DNA of 64,000 nt from Hysterangium stoloniferum (GCA_015178975.1 WHVD01000143.1:1-64000), one strand, 5' to 3'; positions 12,428-23,035 are shown, numbered from the stretch's first letter. The notes: a model not told the origin generated them from the letters alone. A program made the numbers and translations.

Positions 12428-13100
12428 TTCCAAATGCAGAACGCAAATCCAGTATCTACACCCCTTAATAAATCGACAAAGTTAACCATGCTGGTACCAG
12501 ATCCCAAACACAAACCAGTTATCAATGAACCTTATACAAAGGCAGTCGGATCACTCATGTACATGGCACTGGGAACTTAACCTGATATAGCATTTGCCAT
12601 TCAACATTTAAGCCAATTTACAAACTTCTATTCAAATGAACATTGGACGGCTATTAAACATGTCTTAAGGTACCTTAAGGGGACCAAAGATGATGGCATT
12701 ACTTATAAATCAAGCAATCAAATCGAAATAGAAATCTATGTCGATTCAGATTATGCAAATTGGGATGATGCACTATCAATTGGCGGTTACGTTGTATTAA
12801 TTAACAGAGGATGTGTCACTTGGAGCTCAAAGAAGCAGCGAACCATTGCATTATCTACAACTGAGGCCAAATATATTGCCTTAACCAAAGGAGCCAAAGA
12901 ATTGACTTGGTTGCGGAAATTACTTACCAATTTAGGGTTTGATATCAGAAATGATCCAACTACTATGAAATCAGACAATCTAGGTGCGATTTCACTTGCC
13001 CATGACGCAACATTCCATGCACGCACAAAGCACATCAAAGTTGCTTATCACTTCATTCGCGAAAAAGTGGTCTCTAACAAGGCATCACTTACATACATTC
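12428..13100 (+). mobile_element. RNase H region of copia 2
   Basis: Remnant with the usual copia C-terminal order: a DIAFAIQHLSQF-like segment, WTAIKHVLRYLKGT, the SKKQRTIALSTTEA motif, and the KHIKVAYHFIREK tail just before the second nested solo LTR. Part of a broken element. Confidence 0.85.
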
Positions 13101-13822
13101 TGTTAAGAACTGAAAACTGACTAATGTCGGTGGCCGACAGGGACCGATTGGAAGGACTTGGCTTCAGCTTATGTGCTGCGCCCTCGCAAATATCCGTAGG
13201 GTGTCCTTAAATTTCGGGCAGGTGAAGACTAATCCTAATGAGTACCTTTCGGCGTGATACCAATCGGAATCGAAGGACAAGTCGAGCGTTGGGCCAAGGG
13301 GTTGGGGCCGGGAGTGGGTGAGCGCACGCGAAGGTGGATGGGGGGATTCTTAGTATGAGACTGATACAGGCGTATGAGGGTATTCTGAGTCGATATTCTG
13401 ATTGCCTAGTGACTACAACTACAGCGGGTTCATATACAAGTAACAGGCATCTGGAAAATACTAATGGGGAGAAGGGCGGAACACGGTATTAACAATAAGC
13501 TTGACTAGGAACGGGAAGTTTATGATTAGTTCGGAGGCCGATGATAACCGAGAGCGGGATTACGATAAAAGGAAATAGTTCAAGGACTACAAATATAGAT
13601 AGACATATGTGAAACATAAGATTGAACGGATCAACATAATAAAGGGGACATATCAAAGTTTGACCAGACAATACGAGTTATTTTGACGTGGGTGTAAACG
13701 GAGTTTGATCTTCGCGAAAACATTTGTCAGCTTCGGGGCCGATGGTTTCTGAGATGGTGACTTGAAACGTTGACAAGTGGTGATAACCTCGGGACCGATA
13801 GGGTTGCGACACGGTCGTAACA
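13101..13822 (-). repeat. Gypsy solo LTR nested in copia 2 (second)
   Basis: 722 bp with the same ends as 10611-11332, flanked by a perfect 5-bp duplication CATTC (13096-13100, 13823-13827). Its different target site shows an independent insertion. Confidence 0.96.
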
Positions 13823-13942
13823 CATTCAGTCAAAGGAAAACCCCTGGCGGATATTATGACAAAAGGGCTGGACTTAAACCAGCATAACTATTTAAAAAGG
13901 AAATTAGGATTTTAATAACAGGAATATCTCATTGAGGGGGAG

Positions 13943-14152
13943 TATTGGTAATATAATAATATATATTAGTAAAAGTTCCCGACGACTCCATCACATTCCA
14001 GTGTAACGAGTCAGCAGCTCACTAATGCTATGTTGTGGGGCCGGCAACTCGATATCCTGTATCCGGAAATATTAGTAATTAGTTAATATTTATTTAGTAT
14101 AAAAGGTCTGATAATCATCTCGAATAATATATATTATCATCTTTTGACTACA
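13943..14152 (+). repeat. 3' LTR of copia 2
   Basis: 210 bp, directly preceded by a purine run (GAGGGGGAG) that fits a polypurine tract, and followed by the target duplication ATAAG. Confidence 0.95.
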
Positions 14153-14157
14153 ATAAG

Positions 14158-15069
14158 TGGGTCTAGAAAGGCGGGAGGATTGCGAGTGTATTTAATGATT
14201 GATGCTGAAGTATCTTTACCTCATCAAATCAATGGTCTCTTGAATTACCATTCCCAGTCTTGGAAGTGTAATATACTTTTGTAGAAACTTGTCAAAGACC
14301 TTGTGGTTTCCATATCCACGTGCTATTCCCTCGTATATCATCAACTTTCCCATCAGCGAAGCATTCTTTGCATTGTAAAGAAATTTCAACCCAACCCTTT
14401 CCAAACCCACTCCACAGTAATACCCCGGGGAAATCTCAATACTTGCAGATGAGCTATCAGCCAGTGAGACCACGATTCGATGTCGTGTGGGTGCATCCTC
14501 CTCGCATCTTAATAATCGTCGGAGAATCATGGTAATTTCTCTCTCCTTGGCACTGAAAACATGAGGTTTGTCAAAAGTGTAGGTGAAAAGCATATTTCAT
14601 TTTGCGCACCCATTCTTCCACCCACACCTCCATGTCTTCTTCAGACAGTGGTATGTGCTCGTCGTCTTCGGGTACTCAAAAACATAAACCGTGCCCATGT
14701 TCGAGACATCTCCATCGTTCTCGAAGCTTTATCCGGAATCTTTCCCTCATTCCTGTGTCATTGCTCTCCTGGCGTTCCAAACTCAATATAGCCGGGGAAA
14801 CCAAGGGCTGTAGCCACTCAACCCCTTGTAGCAGGGTTTCAGCCTGTACGATATCGTGGCTGCTCAGAGTCATCTTGTTGCAAGTTGACATTGGTGTAGT
14901 CATGCCGGAAAGGGATGCTGCGCTTTTGATTTACAGCTAGCCGGAGGGTCAATTTCCAGGAATAGCGTTGTGACCATGCTCCTACTAGATACACACAGTT
15001 CCATCCTTTCCTAAAAAAACTGGAAGGCCCACTCGTCCTTTTCCAATAATACAGCCAAGATACTCTCAA
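14158..15069 (-). pseudogene. Unknown host gene, 5' part, cut off by copia 2
   Basis: The clearest exon is 14593-14220, about 125 residues starting MLFTYTFDKPHVF with a charged AKEREITMILRRLLRCEED helix, followed by a 57-bp intron (14219-14163, GTAAAG...TCTAG). The next exon begins at 14162 and is cut by copia 2 after ten bases, then resumes at 8143. Upstream frames (14903-14676 and 15069-14839) probably hold further exons. I see no known domain, signal peptide or membrane segment. The insertion lies in coding sequence, so this allele is probably dead. Confidence 0.55.
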
Positions 15070-16480
15070 GTTACTTTACCATTTTATTTACATTATTCCT
15101 TAACATTATCAGATTGCATGCTGCAGACAATACATGTGGCAGCTGGAAATACATTGTCTAGCAGTCACCGCACAATGTAGTAGCTTCTCAGTTCTTGAGC
15201 GCTAGATTTCAGGGCAATCCCGCTTTTCCCTCAGTTGAGAAGTGACATCTCCATAGATGGAATTTATAAATCTATCCATGGCGAGTCCGTCAGCATTTGT
15301 ATCAACACATTGTGCGTGTGATGTATAATCGAACATATTAAAAATAGTATGAGTTGACTCTATTGCAATACACAATATACAAGGATTTAATAAGCTTGTA
15401 ATAAAAGTACTTTGTGTCTCAATATCTTGTGTCAGTTAGTGTAGCACCTCCTGACAATATAGGTTGGATGCTCTGGGAGGTGTATAGTGGTTCTGACACA
15501 CATTAACCTCCAAATGCATGGTCCACAATTAGCATCTTCATATGAAAAGTTGCAATAATTGGTGGACTCCCCCTATAAAAAGGTGTGTTTCATCATCAAA
15601 TTTAACAGAACATAACTAATTACAACTAGGCGTATTACTACCCTGTCCTGCTCAGTGAACTTGGCTGTTCGACGCGACGATCGGTAGATCAAATGCGAAG
15701 CACTGTTCAACAGGCATTTCGACAATTGTCGTTTCGTCATTACCGCAGCGCACATTCAATGCCCCAAAGGTTCTTAAAGGTTCACAATTCAACGTCTTCC
15801 TGATCCTTCAAACTAAAATTTTCATCCAGTGCATAGGGGAGATGTCGCTGGGGTCTTGGGAACTTCCAAGTGCAGGTAAAGCCAATGCGCTCAGTGCGTT
15901 TCATCGCTTTGGCTGTCCATGCCTTGAGTTGAAGTCCACGTTCCTAATAGTCGTGTATAAGAGTTTTTGAGATTATTCAGAGGGAGGCTGATTTTCAAGG
16001 GTTATAGATCAAATCCTTGTGATCTCCCATAGGTGCAGGAGGCATACTTAGTGTCGGATATGTGGAACGTTAAAATAGGGTCAACGCTGGCAGAGTAATG
16101 GTTGTGCGCTGCGGTAATGACGAAACGACAATTGTCGAAATGCCTGTTGAACAGTGCTTCGCATTTGTGAGGGTCGAGAAACCAGAGAGTGGTTCCGTTA
16201 AGAGTGAAGGGAATGAAGCCCGAGGGGACAGGGTTGTAGTTGAAAAGACTGGTGGTTGAAAACGATGTGCGAGGGAGATTAACCTTTCCCTGCACAGGAG
16301 TGGATATGTAGAAGTCAAACTCACATCGACATGTTGTAAAGATAGCAGTGATGCGAAACTGTATTAGTTATTTGCGTGGTGTAGTTTTATGTGATAGAGG
16401 ATGAAGCTCCTTTACCCACAGGGTACCTTTAATAGTAGTCAAGAAGGCATAGCGCAACATGTCTTAGGTCTGTCTTACTG
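15070..16480. other. Intergenic stretch, no gene seen
   Basis: Short frames only. It contains a perfect 63-bp inverted repeat (listed separately) and AT-rich DNA around 15360-15430. A minus-strand frame at 16295-16002 (97 residues) overlaps the repeat arm and has no recognisable domain. Confidence 0.5.
15691..16166. repeat. Perfect 63-bp inverted repeat
   Basis: 15691-15753 and 16104-16166 are exact reverse complements, separated by 350 bp. No target duplication is visible beside the arms. It may be a local inverted duplication of a coding fragment, since the arms read NRHFDNCRFVITAAH in the minus-strand frame at 16002-16295. Confidence 0.9.
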
Positions 16481-16635
16481 GTCAGTTCCGATATATGACT
16501 GCTATCGATTTTAGCACTAGGTAAAACATGATTGAACAAGTAGACACATACCTTGGGATCTGTCGCCGATCGGAGAAGAAACCGAAACAACCAAACGACC
16601 GATTTCTGTATCAGAACCGATGTGTCTCTTCGCAT
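16429..16635 (-). pseudogene. Remnant of the NLR upstream region
   Basis: A minus-strand frame of 68 residues starting MRRDTSVLIQKSVVWL. The same N-terminal peptide can be read upstream of both NLR genes (from 37919 and 51080), so it was carried along with the duplicated spacer. Whether it was ever an exon is unclear, because the phase does not fit a simple splice to the NLR. Confidence 0.35.
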
Positions 16636-17773
16636 AGACTTTGAATGAGAGCTGGGAAGAGCGGGTAGTATCGCTTCACCTCGAATTAGAAATATTCTAC
16701 CATCACGATGTCAATTTAGGTAACATACATGGTGAAGGTATTGTCCCAGGTGATCTCTGGCCCTCCTCGCTTCTGCGCCGTTGTACGAGCAACGCCGTCA
16801 ATTGTCAACTGTACGTAACATTTTCGGATGTAATCGAGAGGTTTGAGCTTGGGAAGATTGCGAGCACTTATATCAGGAGTCGTAAGTAGTCTGTCGACAG
16901 GTTATGGATATCGCCTTTGTACCTTTAACGTCAATCTTGATTAGGACCGAAGCAGTACTGTTCCGGATAATATATATATCATTTACGCTGAACACAGGTA
17001 CATGCTTGTGAAATACCTTATCGCCACAGTATTGTCTGTGGTTATCATTGTTTTTACGAAGTTAGTCATTGGTGTGTCGCCAATACCGTGCTCGTACCTC
17101 TGACGTTTGTCGTGATCGGTGCAGAGGGAGCACTATTCCCGATGATATAGCAGCAACGTTGCACACGGACATAAACTCGAAGAATACCTTATCGTAACAG
17201 TATTCTCTGTAGCCATTGTTTGGCAAGTAAACGTTTGTAACAGTTATAGTCTGTGTTATACATGTTAGTCCCTCAGTTTCAAGCTGATCATCACCGATGT
17301 AAAGCTGGTTAGCAGCGGGAAACCAACTGAGTAACGCGGCCGGTGCGTGCTTCTTCGATGTGAGGGACCATGCGATATTTATGATACTGGGCGGGGAGAG
17401 AGACCAGGGTGTTGGTCCTGGTGGGGAGAACGGGAAGGGAGTGAATTTATAAACAAGACTCGATCCATCAGGTTAGAATTTTGGCGAACAATGACGCTAA
17501 TCTGAATACTAGTGCTTCAAGATGAATTTCCACATTTTCAGTCATATATTCTCGCGGCCATACAAGTCTATATACACTCAATTTATCATCTTATCACGGA
17601 TGAATGTCATGAAATTGATGGACGATTCCTGGTACGAATGGGACTCTTAACGGTGTTGTGGCAACTACCTTATATCATTATACTCGAAACGTGGAGAATA
17701 AGGAAGATCCCGTCTATTTAGATTATCTGTTGGTTTTTATGTAAATATTTAATAGTATTTTATCTTGACTATA

Positions 17774-18415
17774 TCAGACCCGTACTATAGTGAGAGAGAA
17801 AGCTGAAGCGGTTCCTCGGACAATGTACCTAAAGTCTATCCGCCGTGCAATTTGCCAAAAAGTGGTCGTGGCGGATCCATGCTGCGAACTCCATGGACAT
17901 CTATTATACAATGACATGAACATCAAATAACTTCCCCGAGAATCGACCTGCGGGTGCTTTAGGGGCAGCTTCAGTTGCAGATGATCTTTCGTTGTTAGGA
18001 ATGGTTGGACTGGCGTCGACAGATGAGAAGCTTCACGGCTTGAACAGAACAACAGGACGGGTGCTATAGTCGATGACGGACGGAACCCAGTGTCAAGTCG
18101 CGTGTAGTCAACGCTCATGCAACGTTCAGCTCGCTTGTGCCAACTCAGCATGCGGTCCAGGAGACCCATCGTGAATTCTTCATCATAAAGGCGGACACGT
18201 ACGACGGTATACTCATTTAGGGCGCATGCTAGGCTGTGTAAGTACCACCCTATCCATATTCTGCGTTTATCTTGATTGGTATATATCTGAAAGTGTCCCA
18301 GTCTTCGACATCGTATGCACACCTTCTCGCCTTTACCTCCTCGCTCTCCTCTGGTCCCACTGTCACCTAGAATGCCTCTTTCTCCAGCCGTAAATACTCC
18401 AAAACCGGCTACCAA
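17774..18415 (-). CDS. Conserved unknown ORF, module B type (inverted copy 1)
   Basis: A 213-residue frame starting MVAGFGVFTAGERG. Its core (CRRLGHFQIYTNQD, WIGWYLHSLAC, LLDRMLSWHKR, RLDTGFRPSSTI) recurs in three other copies (19041-19529, 35545-36048, 48909-49499). Between copies the core is interrupted only by in-phase length changes, for example a 12-base difference after SLAC. I do not recognise a domain. It may be a real short gene or part of a spliced one; there is no signal peptide. Confidence 0.4.
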   Translation of the reverse strand: MVAGFGVFTAGERGILGDSGTRGERGGKGEKVCIRCRRLGHFQIYTNQDKRRIWIGWYLHSLACALNEYTVVRVRLYDEEFTMGLLDRMLSWHKRAERCMSVDYTRLDTGFRPSSTIAPVLLFCSSREASHLSTPVQPFLTTKDHLQLKLPLKHPQVDSRGSYLMFMSLYNRCPWSSQHGSATTTFWQIARRIDFRYIVRGTASAFSLTIVRV

Positions 18416-19040
18416 AATGCCTTTACTGAAGTTACATTCGTGAATTTTGTCGTGCCTCTCTATGTCATGGGTTCCCAGAACTACCCCGGTAGTGTTTGCC
18501 CGACTACCCGGCGGGGGAAGAGATTTAAGTGCTATGCTGGCGGGGAGAACAGGAAGTGAGTTAATGTATAAACAAGACTCGATCCGACACCACTAAATCA
18601 GGTTGGAATTTTGGCGGAGAACGACGCTGATCTGAATACTAGTGCTTCGGGATGAATTTTCAGTGCACAACGACATTTTCAGCCATATATTTTTGCGGCC
18701 ATACAAGTCTACAGACACCCAATTTATCATCTTATCACGGCTGAATGTCATGAAATTGATGGACGATTCCTGGTACGAATGGGGGACTCTTAACGGTGTT
18801 GTGGCAAAAACCCAATATATAATGACAAGAAGAAGCCTACATTAGTGTTAGAATCAACAAATCATACCTAAACTCTATCCCCCGTGCAATTTTCCAAAGA
18901 GTGGTCGTGGCGGATCGACGCCTGCGAAATCCCTTGGGCGTCCGTGTATTATATAATACGACCAATTTATCGATCACTTCCCCGAGAATCAACCTGCGGG
19001 TGCTTTAGGGCCAGCTTCAGTCGCAGATGATCCTTCGTTG

Positions 19041-19529
19041 TTAGGAATGGTTGGACTGACGTCGGCAAGCTTCACTCCTTGAACAGAACAACAGGACGGG
19101 TGCTATAGTCGATGACGGACGGAACCCAGTGTCAAGTCGCGCGTAGTCAAAGCTCATGCATCGTTCAACTCGCTCGTGCCAACTCACCATGCAGTCCAGG
19201 AGACCCATCGCGGATTCTTCGTCATAACGTCGGACACGTACGGTGGTACATTCATTTGGGGCGGAGAATTCGCATGCCAGGCTGTGTAAGTACCACCCTA
19301 TCCATGCTCTGCATGTATCCTGATTGGTATATATCTGAAACTGTTCCAGTCTTCGACATCGTATGTACACCTTCTCGAACATGCCCCATCGCTCTCCTCC
19401 GGCCCCACTCTCTGTTAGATTTTCGGGTAAAGCGAGCAGTCGGAGTCGTATAGTCGTCGACGACGGCTCCCTCCGGGGCCGCACGGTCGCCGTAAAATGC
19501 CTCCTACTAGACTTCGTCACCATCGCCAC
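19041..19529 (-). CDS. Conserved unknown ORF, module B type (inverted copy 2)
   Basis: 162 residues. The same core as 17774-18415 is present, with MFEKVYIRCRRLEQFQIY near the start. The N-terminal 30 residues are antisense to the IRE1 pseudogene fused at 19440, so the original N-terminus has been replaced. Confidence 0.35.
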   Translation of the reverse strand: MAMVTKSSRRHFTATVRPRREPSSTTIRLRLLALPENLTESGAGGERWGMFEKVYIRCRRLEQFQIYTNQDTCRAWIGWYLHSLACEFSAPNECTTVRVRRYDEESAMGLLDCMVSWHERVERCMSFDYARLDTGFRPSSTIAPVLLFCSRSEACRRQSNHS

Positions 19530-20640
19530 GCACGATGGTGAGCTTCTCCAAGAATCCGACGATCACCGGGACGCGATCCGCTACCACCACAAGGGATTCA
19601 AAGACGGCTTCCTCTCCATCGCACTCGAGCTCTGCCTCGCCTCCCTCGCTAACATCACCAACCCGCGCCCGACGCATTCTACGCCATCATAAAAAGTGTT
19701 CGACCCGAGGCGCCGCATTGCACAGCTCACGGCGGGCCTGCAGTACGCGTACATCCAGCAGAGCATGCACCGCGATGTCAAGCCGCAGAACATCCTCGTG
19801 TCACAGCCAAAGAACGGGAAGCATGGCATGTGCATTTCGGAATTTGGACTGTGGTTTAACTCGATGGGAACCAGACGAGCTTTTTTGCCGACCTTGCATG
19901 GTGCAATGGTGGCGGTGGCGGTGGCGGTGGCGATATGCAGTGGCGGCGGTGGGATGGCGCGTGCCGGAGGTTCTGCGTGGGGATGTGAAGCTGGATGAGC
20001 AGCTGATTGATGAGGATGAGCATGATTTGTCGCCGAGGGGGTGGGTCGACGTGGTAGAGGCACTGACCTTGCATGGTGCAATGGTGACAGTGGCGGTGGC
20101 GGTGGCGGTGGCGGTGGCGGTGGCGGTGGCGGTGGCGGTGGCGGTGGCGGTGGGATGGCGCGCGCCGGAGGTTCTGCGTGGGGATGTGAAGCCCGACGAG
20201 CAGCTGGTTAACGAGGATGAGAATGTTTCGTCGTCGAGGGGGAGTGGGTCGACGTGGTAGAGGCAAAACAGCTGCCATTGACGAGGTCGGTGGGTGTTTT
20301 GTGCGGGGGGTGTTTGTTTTATTATACCTTGATAGGTGGCTTGCACCCTTTCCCAGATGTGTGAGAGAGAGGTTAATGTGTTGAAGGGGCGCAGAGAACC
20401 CGGGCAAGTTCAGAAAGTATGACAGGCGGCCGGTGCGAGACTTACTACGGGTGTTCGGAATAAGGTACCTAGCCTAGTCAACTTCGATGGGCTATTTTAC
20501 AAACACCATGACTAGGACCTCCCTAGCCATGTCAAACAATATTTCGGGCCACTGCCAGAAGGTTTCTTCGGTTACTTTACACGTCGATTTCATGGACTCT
20601 TCCTCCATGTGTGTAGGGTTATTAAGGGCTACAGGAAAGT
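19440..20640 (+). pseudogene. ire1: IRE1 kinase/RNase pseudogene (inverted copy)
   Basis: IRE1 is the ER transmembrane kinase/endoribonuclease of the unfolded-protein response. Seen in order: an N-lobe with GSLRGRTVAVK, LLQESDDH and LSIALELC (19441-19660); a catalytic loop HRDVKPQNILVSQP (about 19765-19805); a degenerate DFG (SEFG); an activation segment FLPTLHGAM; then GWRAPEVLRGDVK, and at 20480-20640 the KEN RNase C-terminus (a FGYFTRRFHGLFLHV-like segment in a shifted frame). These lie in several frames, and the C-lobe is largely missing. A GGTGGC repeat sits exactly in the activation segment, and about 170 bp including it is tandemly duplicated (19890-20240). Clearly a dead copy of a host gene. 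Confidence 0.8.
20091..20154 (+). repeat. GGTGGC hexanucleotide repeat in the IRE1 pseudogene
   Basis: About ten tandem GGTGGC units encoding Val-Ala. Homologous tracts of other lengths are at 19909-19935, 33717-33803, about 48013-48026, and 61303-61356. The length differs in every copy. Confidence 0.9.
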
Positions 20641-20655
20641 GCCACGCAAGTGCCG

Positions 20656-21300
20656 TGACATGCTTCTTTTTTCAAAATAAGTAATACTTCATGAATTTTG
20701 TATTAGAAATCACCAAAATAAAATTATGTTTGACTTTAGATCATCAAAACATGAGAACTGTTACATCTAGTGTACAGTTTCCTGCTGAAATATACATTGT
20801 GCACCCCCTTAATTGGCAATTCTTAGTTAAAATGAGCTCTTCCTTGAGTAGTATTAATGCCCAAATAAACTTATTAAAGTCAAAATGTAACTTCCAAATG
20901 AGATGGATTCTACATTTACACCAAAAACTTGTATGTTGCTATGGACCTTCCTAATTAGGAAGGTAACTGCTGCAACACTGAAACAACTTTACTTGTGGAT
21001 GACAGGCTTTAAAAAATGTTAAATACTATATTTGAAATGCTCTGTATTGTGTTATACTTAAAATAAAAATCATATCCAGAAAACTCTTTGATTTGATTAA
21101 ATATTTTATACCTTTAAGCTCTGGATAATCCAGCCTGGGTCATTTTCTGAGTATTCTTTCAGACTGCTTTTCAAACAAAGCTTCCTCACACATTCCCTCT
21201 GCTTTGTGCTTCTGAGCTGGTCAGGGTTTTGGTCTATTTAGAGGGGGAAAATTTTTTGAGATGCATCTTCACTTGTTCATTACAGCTTCCCACTCCCATC
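20656..21300. other. 645-bp AT-rich segment with no CpG
   Basis: By direct reading there is no CG dinucleotide between 20656 and 21300, while flanks on both sides have many. The segment abuts the inverted module copy. It holds a perfect 20-bp palindrome at 20945-20964 but no convincing gene. It could be an old deaminated repeat or DNA of foreign or contaminant origin. Confidence 0.7.
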
Positions 21301-21367
21301 CGATTTCTTATGAACGGGTTTTACAAGATATTTTCAGCGAATATTGAAGTTGATCGCGTCAGTTTGC

Positions 21368-21535
21368 CTAACGGCGGGCGGCAACCCCTGTGTCAGTCTC
21401 TTGGCGGCCTGCTGTAGAAGTTCTTTCTGATCCCAACTCTCGACAACAATTAGCACAATGAAGAATCATGGCGCATAGGCGTGCACCGCTGAGGTACACC
21501 GCAACTTCATCAGGGTCGTAGATGCGACTAGCCAT
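21368..21535 (-). CDS. Short ORF, 55 residues, unknown
   Basis: Starts MASRIYDPDEVAVYL and ends AARR-stop. Codon use looks reasonable and the first 35 residues look like folded protein, but there is no homologue I recognise and no second copy in the window. It could be a first exon of a longer gene continuing left. Confidence 0.25.
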   Translation of the reverse strand: MASRIYDPDEVAVYLSGARLCAMILHCANCCRELGSERTSTAGRQETDTGVAARR

Positions 21536-21539
21536 TATA

Positions 21540-23030
21540 CTCGCCAACCATCACATGCTGCATGACGGCGGAATTGCGGGTAAATTACAGGAAAATTAAC
21601 CCAGGACCAACGGGTGGAAGAGCAAAGCGCAAATGTTAGATAAAAATTAAGAACAAATAGATGAAAATGTAAAATATCGAGTGAATTGGTTCCAAGCTGG
21701 CGAGACTGACTGTTGTCAAATACCGCCCAGAACTCTAAATGTAGATCATAGGAGCGGACTGAATGCCCCGTAAGTTTGAAGGTGGGAGGAGAATATTCAG
21801 ACCTCGCACAAAACAGGTTTGATCAAGTAACTGGACTAAACGTCAGATATGGTGGTAGAATGCTTGAATATACTAATATGCAAACAATCTAAACATTGCC
21901 AACCTTGGGCAGCGACTGAAGTCAGGCATTCGGCCATGTCGAGCCAGTGATCGCTTCGATTTGTTGTCTACTAAATATGAACATGATCTGTTATCGGAGT
22001 ATCAGCCAGCCAAACTTTTTCCTCTCTTCTAAGTCCTTCCGCCAAGCCTAATATTTTATATAGTCATCGAATATTCTTATTATTATGTGTCGGCCAAGCT
22101 ATTGACAATCACAGGATCCACTATACCACGTTGAAGCGATTTCGCATGTAGGGACGGGGCCATTTGGGGAGGAAATACATAATCGGTTCGACATCTACAT
22201 CACAACTGGGATTCTTTTATCTGATAATTATCTCTTACTTTCTGCTCTACCTGAAACATTGGGCTTCGTTATAAGTATTGGATCGAGATGGGAACCAATA
22301 GTATTTCGTGTGGTAGGCGCGTGGGACGCGTTCTGGGCTGGCAAACAAAATTTTATTTGCGTCGCCACCGCTCCTTGCATGGCCAGAAAGTGCGGGCCGT
22401 GCTCAAGCTGGCGGAAGCGAAGATCCACTGATGAGTCAACAGAAAGGGAGAGAAGAGAAACTAAGAAAAACGCACAGACCGAGAAACTAAGATGGGGAAG
22501 CGGAAAGGTTGGGTGGGAAAACAAAACTTACCTGATGTCTTTCGAAACTATCGAGTGATGCTGTGAGAACTATGCGAGACGAGTAGGAAGGAAGTGAACT
22601 ACCTAGCGGGTGGTGGTGTGAGAGCTATGCGAAATGAAGAAGAATGGTGGGAGAAGAAGATATATACAAATTGGAACGATAGAGAGAGAGAGAGAGAAAA
22701 GGAAATAAAAGACAAGGGTGTGTGTCCTCCAAGAGAAACCGAAAAAAGGTATTTGTATTATCTATAATTCTTATTTCCGTCGCCACCACTCTCTTGCAAG
22801 GCCGGAAAGTCCCGGACCGTGCTCAAGCCAAAGATGGTGCGAAGAGGGCAGGATGCCCGGGAGGGTGAGCAGCGGGAACGGCCCAATGAAGGCGTTCAGA
22901 GGGGTTCAGGATGCGGGAGCGGGAGGATTCAATGTAACGCTTGTAGGAGTTACTGCTCCATCATCCGAGGACTGAATCTCATACTCTGTAAAACCAGCGT
23001 CATGATCCCGAACACTGTTCCATGACGCTA
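21540..23030. other. Intergenic DNA with a short direct repeat
   Basis: No supported gene. A diverged ~56-bp direct repeat (22353-22408 and 22771-22828) shares CGTCGCCACC and CCGTGCTCAAGC. A GA microsatellite lies at 22681-22698. Confidence 0.5.
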
Positions 23031-23035
23031 CCCGA

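Larger units (their letters stand above)
8149..14152 (+). mobile_element. Ty1/copia retrotransposon with both LTRs (copia 2)
   Basis: Both LTRs are 210 bp (8149-8358 and 13943-14152), run TATTGG...GACTACA, and are flanked by the perfect 5-bp duplication ATAAG (8144-8148, 14153-14157). Internal parts in order: gag with a CCHC knuckle, protease (DSAATTHI), integrase, reverse transcriptase, RNase H. Two gypsy solo LTRs (10611-11332, 13101-13822) are nested inside. The element has both ends but is broken, with roughly half a dozen breaks including the two insertions. The LTRs differ at 11 of 210 positions, all transitions, so it is older than copia 3. It is inserted in a host gene a few bases past an intron. 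Confidence 0.95.
16485..20650 (-). repeat. Inverted, partly doubled copy of the IRE1-to-NLR spacer of module B
   Basis: Reverse complement of the module B segment from the IRE1 pseudogene to the first codons of the NLR gene (for example 33210-38060). The match to the NLR side stops just after the NLR start codon equivalent near 16485. The unknown ORF and its flanks occur twice in a row (about 17330-18480 and 18480-19530), and the second copy is fused directly to IRE1 kinase sequence near 19440. No NLR coding body is present. Confidence 0.8.

Noticed and set aside
20691-20954. 87-residue plus-strand frame
   Set aside because: AT-rich, lies in the CpG-free segment, no protein-like composition or homology.
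22180-22200. tRNA B-box-like GGTTCGACATC
   Set aside because: No matching A box or acceptor stem around it.
22259-22558. 99-residue Arg/Glu-rich plus-strand frame
   Set aside because: The charged part comes from GA-rich sequence; the overlapping antisense frame is equally open.
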